A stretch of DNA of 64,000 nt from the NCBI GenBank assembly GCA_005402585.1, contig BIFP01000007.1, positions 1 to 64,000 on the forward strand, read 5' to 3'. The stretch comes from Micromonosporaceae bacterium KJ-029. Lineage in GTDB: Bacteria; Actinomycetota; Actinomycetes; Mycobacteriales; Micromonosporaceae. The first letter of the stretch is position 1, and each line of letters begins with the position of its first letter. The position numbers and the translations under genes were made by a program. Below the pieces are notes generated by a model. It did no database searches and was not told where the DNA came from. It saw only the letters and a program-made list of their open reading frames with translations. Of the stretch, positions 27,770 to 35,516 are shown piece by piece.

Positions 27770-28042
27770 CTAGGTGCCTCCCCTCAGCCGGGCGGCCATC
27801 GCCCGGCACCATCCGCGGTTGACGGCGAACCGCGCCGCCACGTCGTCCGGCGCGTAGCCGTCGACCAGGTACCGGGTGGCCAGTGCCGCCACGTCGTCGC
27901 TGACCGGAGCGTTGGCGGCTGGCGGCCGCGGTGCGGGCGGCCGGCTCCGGCGCGGCGGCAGCTCGGCTCCCGTCTCGCGCCGGGTGGCGCGGGCCCGGGC
28001 CAACGCCCGGTCCCGCGCCGTTTCCGGATCCGTGCCGGCCAC
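27770..28042 (-). CDS. Small HTH-like phage protein
   Basis: 90 residues from GTG 28042, which overlaps the TAG of the upstream gene (TAGTG). Basic, Pro/Ala-rich N-terminus; the C-terminus VAALATRYLVDGYAPDDVAARFAVNRGWCRAM looks like a helix-turn-helix (residues ~58-85). Possible DNA-binding protein; unproven. Confidence 0.5.
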   Translation of the reverse strand: MAGTDPETARDRALARARATRRETGAELPPRRSRPPAPRPPAANAPVSDDVAALATRYLVDGYAPDDVAARFAVNRGWCRAMAARLRGGT

Positions 28043-28365
28043 TACCGGGCCCGCCGCCGTCGCTGCCGCAGCCGCCGCCGGTACGCCAGGTGCATCACCC
28101 GAAGCCGCACCCGCCGCTGGTCCGCCACGCGGACTAGCGCCGGGAGCGCACGACGCACGGCCGCACCGAACGCGCGGAACAGCTCGACCAGCCCCCGGGC
28201 GGCCACCTGAACGACCTCCCAGCGCCGTGCGAGGACGGTGGCGACCTGCTGCCACCACGCCTCGACGGCTTGCGCGAGCTGGCGGCCCAGCTGCTCCAGC
28301 GCCGCCCGGATCCGGGCGGCGTGCTCGGGGTCGAGCTGCCGCACCGCGACGGCGGGCGCGGTCAC
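28042..28365 (-). CDS. Phage hypothetical protein, helical and basic
   Basis: 107 residues from GTG 28365, overlapping the stop of the upstream gene (GTGA). Long amphipathic helices (HAARIRAALEQLGRQLAQAV, AWWQQVATVLARRW) end in a strongly basic tail (RRRLRQRRRRAR) suited to nucleic-acid binding. Function unknown. Confidence 0.5.
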   Translation of the reverse strand: MTAPAVAVRQLDPEHAARIRAALEQLGRQLAQAVEAWWQQVATVLARRWEVVQVAARGLVELFRAFGAAVRRALPALVRVADQRRVRLRVMHLAYRRRLRQRRRRAR

Positions 28366-28835
28366 GCCGCCGCCCTCGCCTCGACCCGGGCGTCGGCCGC
28401 CGGCATCGGCACCACGGCGGTCGCCGGCTGCTTCGCCAGCCACTCACGGCCGACCCGGGCCAGCCGCTCGGTCAGCTCGTTGCGCACCTTCTGCGCGCCC
28501 TGGGCGTGCTGCTCCAGGTAGGGCAGCGTCTTGCGCGTCTCGGGGTCGGTCTTGGCCTTCGCCCTCGCCGGCGCGAGCAGCCACCGCTCGTTGGCGGCCA
28601 CCTCCATGTCGGCGACGTCGCACGCGAACGCGATGCCGCGCAGCTCGGCTGCCTGGTGGATCGCGTCGACCACGGCGGTGGCCAGGTCACGGGCGTCCCG
28701 CTCCCCCAGCTCCAGGCCGAGGTCCTCCGCCATGGTGGTCAGCGCTGCGGTGGCCAGCTCGCGGACGGCGAGGTAGCCGGGCAGGGCCTTCCGGACCTGG
28801 CGGGCGTCCTCCTCGATCTTCGCCTGCTGGCTCAT
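28362..28835 (-). CDS. Phage hypothetical protein
   Basis: 157 residues from ATG 28835 with SD GGGGAGG. Mostly helical and charged: KIEEDARQVRKALPGYLAV, ELATAALTTMAEDLGLELGE, ANERWLLAPARAKAK. Overlaps its neighbours on both sides by four bases, so it is part of a four-gene translationally coupled run. No domain recognised. Confidence 0.55.
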   Translation of the reverse strand: MSQQAKIEEDARQVRKALPGYLAVRELATAALTTMAEDLGLELGERDARDLATAVVDAIHQAAELRGIAFACDVADMEVAANERWLLAPARAKAKTDPETRKTLPYLEQHAQGAQKVRNELTERLARVGREWLAKQPATAVVPMPAADARVEARAAA

Positions 28836-29182
28836 GCGACGCCTCCCCACTCGGGTCGGTGGCCGCAGTCTGGCATTGCGGCCGTACAGCTTGCGGACAC
28901 AGTGGTCCCCTCTCTGTTCGGTTGCTCCGGCAGCTGGGCTGCCCTTACTTCCGCGACGAGCGCCGGACCGACGTGGGTGTCGAACTCCGCCCGGAGGGCG
29001 ACCCGGTAGGTCGCCGGCCCGAGCGGGACCGCGTTCAACAACCGCGCCTGCCTGTACAGCTCGGCCTGCGCCTGTCGCATCGTCCGCTGGAGCTCGGCCG
29101 GCTCGTGCGGCAGCGGCCAGGCCCACAGGACCGTGACCACAGCGCTCGCACCGATCGCCTCCAACAGACGAGGGTTGTACAT
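28832..29182 (-). CDS. Phage hypothetical protein, possibly leaderless
   Basis: 116 residues if started at ATG 29182 (MYNPRLLEAIG); another ATG lies two codons upstream at 29188, inside the -10 box. The promoter -10 (TACAAT) spans 29187-29192, so transcription should begin near 29180-29182. The mRNA would then start at or next to the start codon with no Shine-Dalgarno. First gene of the coupled run 27770-29182. Function unknown. Confidence 0.5.
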   Translation of the reverse strand: MYNPRLLEAIGASAVVTVLWAWPLPHEPAELQRTMRQAQAELYRQARLLNAVPLGPATYRVALRAEFDTHVGPALVAEVRAAQLPEQPNREGTTVSASCTAAMPDCGHRPEWGGVA

Positions 29183-29186
29183 AAAC

Positions 29187-29215
29187 ATTGTACGCTAATG
29201 AGGCTTAGCGGTCAA
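29187..29215 (-). promoter_or_regulatory. Phage promoter P1 (class II)
   Basis: -35 TTGACC (29210-29215), 17-bp spacer, -10 TACAAT (29187-29192). The -10 is part of the inverted repeat TACA-N7-TGTA. The spacer itself has CGCTAA / TTAGCG arms. No good second operator copy at the -35. Confidence 0.75.
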
Positions 29216-29262
29216 ATTGTGACCGTACAGGCGGCAGGCGCACGAGCACGCCGATCGCCTGC

Positions 29263-29442
29263 TCACAGGTTCAACGCCCGCCGCTGGTCGTCATCGAGCT
29301 GGGCGCGGGCCTTCTCGACCAGCGGCCCGGCGTCGCACGCCAGGCACACCTCTACCGGGTCCCGGTCGCCGCGCCGCACCCGCACCCGCGCCCGCCGGCA
29401 GACCCCGCAGGGCGGCAGGTCGATCGGGCCGAGCACCGGCAT
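29263..29442 (-). CDS. 59-residue zinc-ribbon protein
   Basis: ATG 29442 to TGA 29263. Two CxxC pairs (PPCGVCRRARVRVRRG and VCLACDAG, residues ~12-42) make a small zinc ribbon; the C-terminus KARAQLDDDQRRALNL is helical. GTGGGGGTG may be the SD. Several similar tiny zinc proteins lie in this early region. Role unknown; possibly a binding or inhibitor protein acting on host transcription, which is inference. Confidence 0.6.
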   Translation of the reverse strand: MPVLGPIDLPPCGVCRRARVRVRRGDRDPVEVCLACDAGPLVEKARAQLDDDQRRALNL

Positions 29443-29583
29443 CAGCGCGCACCCCCACGCTCACAGGCGTCCACGCCAGGAGCATACGCAGTGCCACTGC
29501 GCCGGCATAGGGTTCGCCGACACGGCGAGAGCGCCCCGCGCTGGTCCGCGGGACGCCCTCAGCAGCCGCCTAGGCGGCCACCG

Positions 29584-30633
29584 TCAGTGCTGGCACACCG
29601 GGCAGAAGCCCTCCTCCTGCACGGCGTCGGCGTGGCCCTCCCACTCGCAGTTCGGGTCCACCTTGATCGGCGCAGGCGCCACGTCGACCACGTCCGACGG
29701 GATCACCACGACGTCCGGGTCCAGCTCGACGGTCGCCGCCGCCGCGAGGGCCTGGGCCTTGCGCAGCTTCGCCGACACCTTGCCCGCCAGCGAGCGGAGG
29801 TCGTCGACGCGCTGCCGGTGGCCGGCGACGCCACCCTCGGCGCCCGCGAGCACCCGCGCCATCTCCTCCGCGTCCATCTGCGCCAGCTCGTGCAGGATCT
29901 TCCCGGCCGCCGACAGCCGCTCGATCTTGCTCACGACCTTCTTGCGGTCCTCGACCACCTTCGCCTGTGCCTCCTCGTCGTGCTCGGCCTTGTCGAGCTG
30001 GAAGAACTCGGCCTGGTCCTCGGCTGCCTTGCACGCCTTGGCGAACGCCTCCGCGTCCCGCGCGGAGGAGAACTCGCCGCGCGCCCACTTCACCAAGAAC
30101 CTCCGCTGCTGGTCGGGGCTCAGTCGGCACACGTACCAGGCGACACCCACCTGCAGCTGGCCCTTGGCGACGAGCTGCTTCGCGTCGTCGATCAGGCCGA
30201 GCAGGTCGATCCGCCACCCGATGTACGGCTGGCTCTTGCCGAACAGCTCGGCGATCGCCTCCGTCTCCCAGCCGGCGTCGGCGAGGCGCGCGTACGCGGC
30301 GGCCTCCTCCATCGGCGTCATGTCCTGGCGGTTGACGTTCTCGGCGACCTGCGCGATGAACGCCGCCTCGTCGTCCATCTCCCAGACCATTGCGGACAGT
30401 TCCTCGATGCCGCCCTGCTGGGCCGCCCGCCACCGCCGCTCGCCGACTACCAGGCGGTAGTGGCCCGCCTTCCCGGTCTTGCGCACCGCGACCGGCTGGA
30501 GCTGGCCGATCTTCTTCATCGACGCCGCCAGCTCGGCCAGCTCCTCCTCGGTGAACAGCTTGCGGGGCTGGTCAGGGTCCGCCTCGATCCGCGCGACCGG
30601 GATGCTCCGCAGGGCCGGCTTCTTCGCCACCAT
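29584..30633 (-). CDS. ParB-like nuclease/partition-domain protein
   Basis: 349 residues. The ParB N-terminal domain has IPVARIEADPDQPRKLF (residues 12-28), IGQLQPVAVRK and the GERRWRAA box near 66. A helix-turn-helix (AIAELFGKSQPYIGWRIDLL) and a long coiled-coil middle follow. The C-terminal end resembles a zinc finger (CEWEGH-x8-CPVCQH). ATG 30633 has GAGGAAG upstream. No ParA is nearby, so it may be a CTP-dependent DNA-binding clamp or a regulator rather than part of a partition pair. Driven by promoter P2. Confidence 0.82.
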   Translation of the reverse strand: MVAKKPALRSIPVARIEADPDQPRKLFTEEELAELAASMKKIGQLQPVAVRKTGKAGHYRLVVGERRWRAAQQGGIEELSAMVWEMDDEAAFIAQVAENVNRQDMTPMEEAAAYARLADAGWETEAIAELFGKSQPYIGWRIDLLGLIDDAKQLVAKGQLQVGVAWYVCRLSPDQQRRFLVKWARGEFSSARDAEAFAKACKAAEDQAEFFQLDKAEHDEEAQAKVVEDRKKVVSKIERLSAAGKILHELAQMDAEEMARVLAGAEGGVAGHRQRVDDLRSLAGKVSAKLRKAQALAAAATVELDPDVVVIPSDVVDVAPAPIKVDPNCEWEGHADAVQEEGFCPVCQH

Positions 30634-30645
30634 CCGTCTTCCTCA

Positions 30646-30657
30646 TTCCACGTGAAG
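30646..30657 (-). promoter_or_regulatory. Start-associated motif copy 2
   Basis: Minus strand CTTCACGTGGAA, 13 bases before the ParB-like start; between promoter P2 and the gene. Confidence 0.6.
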
Positions 30658-30680
30658 ATGTACGGCTTTCGTACAACTTC

Positions 30681-30710
30681 ATTGTATGCGAAAGACGATC
30701 TTGCCGTCAA
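30681..30710 (-). promoter_or_regulatory. Phage promoter P2 (class II) with paired operators
   Basis: -35 TTGACG (30705-30710), 18-bp spacer, -10 TACAAT (30681-30686). Operator-like repeats: TACA-N7-TGTA centred at 30679 and TACA-N7-TTGA centred at 30714, 35 bp apart. Drives the ParB-like gene. Confidence 0.85.
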
Positions 30711-30736
30711 TGTTTTATGTACATCGGGGGGCGGGT

Positions 30737-31012
30737 TCAGAGCGGAAGCGGGGTCTCCGCGACGAACGCAAACAGGGCCGGGACAGGGAGCGCCGCCGCG
30801 CTCTTCGTCACCCATCGGCGGATGCGCCTCGCGACCGCCGGAGTCTCGGGGGCCGCCTCGGCGGGCGGCGTCGGGGCCGGCGGCCTCAGTAGGCCCGCGA
30901 CCCGCTGCACTTGCTCGTCGCTCAGGTCGACGTCATCCACCCGTCCGGAGGCCAACTCCGCCTCGATCCGCTGGGCCAGCTTCAGCACTTCGATCTTGCG
31001 CCTGCGCGGCAA
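30737..31012 (-). CDS. Phage hypothetical protein
   Basis: 91 residues from TTG 31012 with GGGGGAC upstream. N-terminus KIEVLKLAQRIEAELASGRVDDVDLSDEQVQRVAGLL is helical; the rest is Pro/Ala-rich. It ends just before the operator of promoter P2. Weak start; function unknown. Confidence 0.4.
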   Translation of the reverse strand: MPRRRKIEVLKLAQRIEAELASGRVDDVDLSDEQVQRVAGLLRPPAPTPPAEAAPETPAVARRIRRWVTKSAAALPVPALFAFVAETPLPL

Positions 31013-31188
31013 CGCTACGTCCCCCGTTTCCCGCCTCGATGCGACGCCGTGTCACTGTGACCCGACAGCACTGGTCACAGTTAAGTCGCTCCTAAGAATT
31101 GGCGTTGAAGATCGTAAACCCGCAACCACGGGGAGCAACAGACCAAACGGGTAGCGGGCAGCAAACTTTCAGCCGAGCACGCAAAACA

Positions 31189-31217
31189 GGCACTTCCCTA
31201 CCGTACGAGGAAGTGCC
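31189..31217 (-). terminator. Hairpin terminator of recombinase remnant
   Basis: 9-bp arms GGCACTTCC / GGAAGTGCC, followed on the minus strand by TGTTTTG. It lies 16 bases after the recombinase stop. Confidence 0.75.
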
Positions 31218-31232
31218 CAGCTGTCTGTCAGC

Positions 31233-32375
31233 TCACTTCCAGACGAACTCCAGACGCTCCGCGTCGAGTTGCGTCTTCCCCGGCTGCGTCGCCGGCTTCA
31301 CGATGATCCGGTCCAGCACCAACGCCAGCAGCTCCCGCCGCCGCTCCAGGGGGGCGTCCACCCACCACGCCGCCAGGCCCTCGGGAGTCGTCGCCGGCAG
31401 CGACTGCAACCGGGCAGCCTGGGCCAGCGTCTCCTGGAGGGAGCGCCGTTCCTGCCGCGCCTCGTCCTCGATCGCCTTGAGCGTCACCAGGCTGATCTCG
31501 CGCTTCGCGTACGCCTGCCCGGCCTCCGCCAGCCGCTCGTCTATCGCCTCCAGCGCACGGGCGATGTGCTCGTCGGTCAGCGTCGCGGAGCCCACAGCGG
31601 CCTCCAGCCGAGCACGCACCTTCGGCGACGCCAACCGCGCCAAGGCCCGGGTCGCGACCTCGTCCTCCAGCGATGCCGCCGCGATCCGAATGCGCCCGCA
31701 CCCGTAGCTCGGGCTACCCGACCGGCACACGTACCCGCGCTTGCCGCTGTTGCTCGGCTGCGTGTACAGCGACTTGCCGCAACGCCGCACCTCGTCGCCG
31801 TCACCCTCCACCGGGAACCCACACTCCAGGAACCCTCCGGAGAGCAGGTACTTGCGCACGTTCGTCGCCGCCGGCTGCTTGCGCGACGGGTCATCGAGGA
31901 TCTCCAGCAGCTTGCCGTGCGTGCTCTCGTCGAGGATCGGCTTCCACTCGCCCTGGCCGACAACCTCGCCGAGGTACGTCTTGAGCCCTGCCAGGCGCGG
32001 ATTCCGCAGGAGGCGCGACAGCGACTGCTGCGTCCACGGGCGCCCGGCCGACGTTGTGATCTCGCGCTTCCGCAGGTCGGCGACGGTGGAGCGCATGCTC
32101 TCCCCATCTAGGACCCGCTGCACGACCTCCCGGATCACTGCGGCCTCAGCCTCAATGACCTGGCGTCCCGTCTCGTCGTACCCGTAGCACCGCACTCGCG
32201 ACCCCCCGTTGCCTTTCTCCCTGTTGATTTCTCCAGCCGGCGCGGCGCTGATGCCGACACAGGCGTCCGCCGTTGACCAGGCCCGCACCTTGACCTGCGG
32301 CGGCGCTAATGGCGCTCTGACCCGACCCATACAGGTCGACCTATAAGGTAGCAGTGCGTCACCGAACTGTGCCAC
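31233..32375 (-). pseudogene. Large serine recombinase lacking the catalytic domain
   Basis: About 325 residues match the back part of large serine integrases. They include the recombinase domain (CYGYDETGRQVIEAEAAVIREVV, GRPWTQQSLSRLLRNPRLAG), a zinc ribbon (GGFLECG, CGKSLYTQ, YVCRSGSPSYGCG), a coiled coil (ERLAEAGQAYAKREI) and WVDAPLERRRELLALVLDRI. The N-terminal resolvase domain of about 140 residues, with the active Ser and Arg cluster, is missing; upstream residues (RVRAPLAPPQVK) are unrelated. As it stands it cannot catalyse recombination. A 5' deletion or split at an att site could explain it. Confidence 0.8.
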
Positions 32376-32661
32376 CTACAAGCAGGTGTGAGTTCGGGAC
32401 ACATTACCGACAGCATCGGACACTGCCGGCTCATACCCTCCGCAGCCACGAGGCGGCAGCATACGCAACAGCCCATTTCCGCAGAACAGAGAGCCCGGAA
32501 CCCACTTAGCGCGGTGTTCCGGGCTCTCTGCGTGCTTTGGGCTTGTGTGGGGCCGACCGGCAATTTGTCCCCCGACAGTTACACCGGCCGACCCCCTGCC
32601 TGCCCCGACAGGCTGCATCAGGTGCGGTCACATTCAACCATTGCGACCGCACGGGACGCCA
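32376..32661. other. Junction region upstream of the truncated recombinase
   Basis: No gene. It contains one strong bidirectional hairpin (32487-32530). The missing 5' end of the recombinase should lie here, so this is where the deletion or att junction falls. Confidence 0.45.
32487..32530 (-). terminator. Bidirectional hairpin terminator
   Basis: Perfect 15-bp arms CAGAGAGCCCGGAAC / GTTCCGGGCTCTCTG, 14-base loop. It can end the leftward DUF2637 transcript. Confidence 0.8.
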
Positions 32662-33660
32662 CTACAGCAGATCACGCCTTCCGTTCATCCCAGCGCCAGC
32701 CGGCACCAAGTCGTCACCCTCGCCGGTCGGCGCGGCCTCGCGTTCCGCCTTCGCCTCCGCGATGCGGTCCCGGCCCCACCGCTCACCCCGGCCGAAGCGC
32801 TTGCCGAGGGCCTTGCCGGTCAGTGGCTCCCCGGCTGCCGCGGACTCCTTCCACGCCTTCCGGGCGGCAGCCCATAGCTCCTCCGTCGCGGCATCCGGCG
32901 GGCGCGGCGGCTCCGGCGGCACCGGGAGTCCCTGCTGCTGCGGCCACGGCTCCGGCGGCACCACCGGCTCCATGCGCGGCAACGGCACCGGCCGCGAGGC
33001 ACGGTCCGGCTCCGGCAACGGCACCGGCTCGGCGGCAGGCGGCACCGGGGCTGGGGGCGGCACCGGGTCGGACGCCGGCACGGGCGCCACCTCCCGCTGC
33101 GGCTCCGGCAGCGGCATCGGCTCGGGAGCGGCAGGCGGCTCCGTCGCCGCCACGGGCTCCTGGGGCGGCACCGGAGTCGGGGCTGGGGGCGGCGCGGCGG
33201 CAACCACGGCGGCGGCGCGCTCGGCGGCGATCGCCGCGCGCCGCTGGTGCGCGAGCACCACCAGCGCGATCGACGCCACCAGCGCCAACCCGTCGACGGA
33301 CAGCGGCAGGGTGCTCGCCGTCATGGTGTCCTCGCCGTACTCCAGGGCCAGGGCCTTCATGTGCCGGAAGCTCGCCACGGCGGCAACGCCGGCAACGACC
33401 ACCGTGCCGACGATCTGCACCGCTCTCACCAGCGGGTGCCGCGGTGCCGGCACCCGCATCATCACCTCGGAGCACAGCAGCAGCGCCAGGGGCGGCCAGC
33501 CGGCAACGAACTTCGCCCCGATGCCGTCTCCCGCGTGCGCGATGTTCGCGGCGAGGCTGGCGCCGATGCCGGCAGCGAATGCCGACCAGGCGACCACCCA
33601 CGCGCCCTTACTCGGGCGCTCCGGCACGTCGGCGTCGGCGGTCTTCTCCACGTGAACCAC
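32662..33660 (-). CDS. DUF2637 membrane protein
   Basis: 332 residues. The N-terminal half has four membrane helices: AWVVAWSAFAAGIGASLAAN, GWPPLALLLCSEVMMRV, VQIVGTVVVAGVAAVAS and LALVASIALVVLA, residues ~20-155. A long Pro-rich linker follows, then a C-terminal winged-helix-like end (GKALGKRFGRGERWGRDRIAEAKAE). DUF2637 proteins are linked to conjugative and phage elements (SpdB-like), role uncertain; the C-terminus could bind DNA at the membrane. GTG 33660 has GGGAGG upstream; GTG 33651 lies in the start-associated motif. Confidence 0.78.
   Translation of the reverse strand: MVHVEKTADADVPERPSKGAWVVAWSAFAAGIGASLAANIAHAGDGIGAKFVAGWPPLALLLCSEVMMRVPAPRHPLVRAVQIVGTVVVAGVAAVASFRHMKALALEYGEDTMTASTLPLSVDGLALVASIALVVLAHQRRAAIAAERAAAVVAAAPPPAPTPVPPQEPVAATEPPAAPEPMPLPEPQREVAPVPASDPVPPPAPVPPAAEPVPLPEPDRASRPVPLPRMEPVVPPEPWPQQQGLPVPPEPPRPPDAATEELWAAARKAWKESAAAGEPLTGKALGKRFGRGERWGRDRIAEAKAEREAAPTGEGDDLVPAGAGMNGRRDLL
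33646..33657 (-). promoter_or_regulatory. Start-associated motif copy 3
   Basis: Minus strand GTTCACGTGGAG; its GTG (33651) is an in-frame alternative start of the DUF2637 gene. Confidence 0.55.
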
Positions 33661-33665
33661 TGCCG

Positions 33666-34040
33666 TCACCTCCCGGCAGCCTCGCCGGCAGGGCCGGCCT
33701 CGCGCAGCATCGCCGCCATGCTCCACAGTGCCGCGCGCACCGATGCCGCGCGGTGCCGGCTCGGAGCTGCCGCGATGTGCTCGGCAACGGCAATCCACGC
33801 GGCACGCGGGAATGCCGGGTCGAGCCGCTGCCGCGCGCATCCCTCGTGAATCCGCAGGCCGCCCAGCTTCACCGCCACCTGGCCGCCGCCGATGTCGCCG
33901 CCGCAGCCGAGGCACCACGGCGTCGACTCGTCGCCGAGCACGTCGACCGCGTAGGCCGGCAGGCTCACCGTGATCTCCACGCTCGTCCTCGGCGGCGGCT
34001 GGGCCGGGTCGGTCCGGCCCAGGAATTCCAATGCGTCCAC
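33666..34040 (-). CDS. Phage hypothetical protein with Cys/His cluster
   Basis: 124 residues from GTG 34040 with SD GGAGGAG. WCLGCGGDIGG and HEGCARQ (residues ~42-75) form a possible zinc site; the remaining helices are Ala/Arg-rich. Five bases upstream of the DUF2637 start, so co-translated. Function unknown. Confidence 0.55.
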   Translation of the reverse strand: MDALEFLGRTDPAQPPPRTSVEITVSLPAYAVDVLGDESTPWCLGCGGDIGGGQVAVKLGGLRIHEGCARQRLDPAFPRAAWIAVAEHIAAAPSRHRAASVRAALWSMAAMLREAGPAGEAAGR

Positions 34041-34062
34041 TCGTTCTCCTCCAACAGGTCGA

Positions 34063-34089
34063 GGCCGCCCGGGAAACCCCCGGGCGGCC
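34063..34089 (-). terminator. Hairpin terminator
   Basis: 11-bp arms GGCCGCCCGGG / CCCGGGCGGCC just after the 34101-34391 gene. Confidence 0.75.
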
Positions 34090-34100
34090 GTCGCCGATCT

Positions 34101-34391
34101 CTACAGCTCGGTCAGCGTTTCGCCGACCAGCTCGCCGCGCTCCGCCACCGCCGCCTTGTGCTCGTGCAGGTGGTTCGCGCACAGCAGCTCCGTCTGCGTC
34201 CACGGGTCCAGCTCCAGCCCCTCGGCCGGGTCGAACAGGCACATCCCGCCGTCTCCGCACTTCTCGCCGTCGTGCTCGATCACCAGGCGGGCCACCGCCG
34301 GCTCGGCGCATGGGCCGCCGTCGGCCTCGGGCACGAACTCGGCGTTGAAGGTCGGAACGGTCACGCGCAGGGTGCAGGTCAGGGCGCTCAT
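34101..34391 (-). CDS. Phage hypothetical protein
   Basis: 96 residues from ATG 34391 with SD AGGAGAG. Beta-rich start (ALTCTLRVTVPTFNAEFVP), then EKCGDGGMCLFDPAEGLELDPWTQTELLCANHLHEH, a Cys/His set possibly binding zinc (residues ~44-78). A single-gene unit flanked by promoter P3 and a terminator. Unknown function. Confidence 0.6.
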   Translation of the reverse strand: MSALTCTLRVTVPTFNAEFVPEADGGPCAEPAVARLVIEHDGEKCGDGGMCLFDPAEGLELDPWTQTELLCANHLHEHKAAVAERGELVGETLTEL

Positions 34392-34438
34392 CTCAGCTCT
34401 CCTCGGGCTTCCACATGGGGGGCGTTGCGTACATATTC

Positions 34439-34507
34439 ATTGTATGCAGACGACACTCTCGGCGTACAGGTTTTATGTATCCTGGGGCTGTGGAGCGGAC
34501 CACACAA
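34439..34507 (-). promoter_or_regulatory. Phage promoter P3 (class I) with paired operators and upstream block
   Basis: -35 TGTACG (34463-34468), 18-bp spacer, -10 TACAAT (34439-34444). TACA-N7-TGTA repeats are centred at 34437 and 34472. Upstream block TTGTGTGGTCCGCTCCAC at about 34488-34507. Confidence 0.85.
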
Positions 34508-34613
34508 GCGGCCCGCACCCCGTCCGCGGAGAGCGCCAAACGGCCCCGGTCGGGTAGTGGTGTGAGGAGAGACCGCGACCCCGCTTAGGCGGGCTGTGGG
34601 CGGGCGGAGGCCG

Positions 34614-34907
34614 TCAGGCCGGCCACCGCCGCGCCTCCAGCTCCCGCGCCGCCTCCAACACCCACGCCGGCGGCGTCTGCCGCTGCCCGGAGGGCCGGGG
34701 CTTCGCCCGGCCGCCCGGCGCGGACCGTTCCTCGCCGCACCCCTGGCACCTGGTCGTCAGCCACACCAGTCCGCCGCCGTCCTGCTCCGACCCGTCGAGC
34801 GGCCCGCCGCAGCCGTCGCACACACCGACCGGCCCGACCTCGGCGGCCGCGGTGAACGCCTCCACGTCGACCAGGCCGTCACGCACGAGCCTCGCGTCGA
34901 TCGCCAC
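34614..34907 (-). CDS. Zinc-ribbon phage protein
   Basis: 97 residues from GTG 34907. Two CxxC pairs (VCDGCGGPLDG and TTRCQGCGEERSA, residues ~29-60) form a zinc ribbon; the C-terminal helix AWVLEAARELEARRW follows. It lies downstream of the 34977 gene across a hairpin (34936-34970). Function unknown. Confidence 0.6.
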   Translation of the reverse strand: MAIDARLVRDGLVDVEAFTAAAEVGPVGVCDGCGGPLDGSEQDGGGLVWLTTRCQGCGEERSAPGGRAKPRPSGQRQTPPAWVLEAARELEARRWPA

Positions 34908-34935
34908 CGCTCACCTCCTCGGCCTCCGATGTGGA

Positions 34936-34970
34936 GCGGGGCCGGACGGGTGACACCCGCCCGGCCCCGC
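34936..34970 (-). terminator. Hairpin terminator after 34977 gene
   Basis: 16-bp arms with one mismatch (GCGGGGCCGGACGGGT / ACCCGCCCGGCCCCGC), 3-base loop. Confidence 0.75.
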
Positions 34971-34976
34971 GCCGGC

Positions 34977-35516
34977 TCACTCCTGCGCCTGCGACCCGCC
35001 TGGCAGCGCCAGCAGCTCGGGCAGCGCCAGCCGGCCGTCCCGGTAGGCCAGCGCCACCTCCTCGCGCCCGCCCTTCTTGAACGTCAGCGTGGTCGATGGT
35101 GGCGGCGGCTCCGCAACCTTCACGAAGTCGAGGACCCTGCCCGTCTCACGGTCGACCACGGTGCCGTCCTGCTCGACCCGCATCCGGGCGAGCACTGCCT
35201 TCCGCCACGCGGGTCGCACCGACTCGGCCGGCGTCGGCACGGTCACCTGGACCTCGCTCGGGTGCTCCTCCTTGCACCAGGCCAGGAACCCGGCCTCGTC
35301 AACCACGAAGCCCACCTTCGGCTCGGAGAGCGTCACCTGCGCCACGGGCCCGTCGTAGCCCGGCAGCCGGACCTCGATCGTCTTCACGCCCAGCGCGCCG
35401 TTCAGCTCGACCAGGCGACCGTCGGCCTCGGCGCGGGCAGCGTCGTAGACCTTCTTCACCTCGTCCATCAGTGCCTTGAGCACCGCCGCCCGCATGGCCG
35501 CCTGCTGCACGGTCAT
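34977..35516 (-). CDS. Phage hypothetical protein of replication/recombination operon
   Basis: 179 residues from ATG 35516, which overlaps the stop of the ATPase gene (ATGA). N-terminal helices (AVLKALMDEVKKVYDAARAE), then beta-rich GALGVKTIEVRLPGYDG and VTVPTPAESVRPAWRKAVLA. Always-paired partners of Sak4-like ATPases in actinophages look like this, but I do not know the function. Confidence 0.6.
   Translation of the reverse strand: MTVQQAAMRAAVLKALMDEVKKVYDAARAEADGRLVELNGALGVKTIEVRLPGYDGPVAQVTLSEPKVGFVVDEAGFLAWCKEEHPSEVQVTVPTPAESVRPAWRKAVLARMRVEQDGTVVDRETGRVLDFVKVAEPPPPSTTLTFKKGGREEVALAYRDGRLALPELLALPGGSQAQE

Noticed and set aside
32388..34565. 725-codon plus-strand frame across the DUF2637 region
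   Set aside because: Pro/Arg-rich shadow of the leftward genes, crosses terminators and a promoter.
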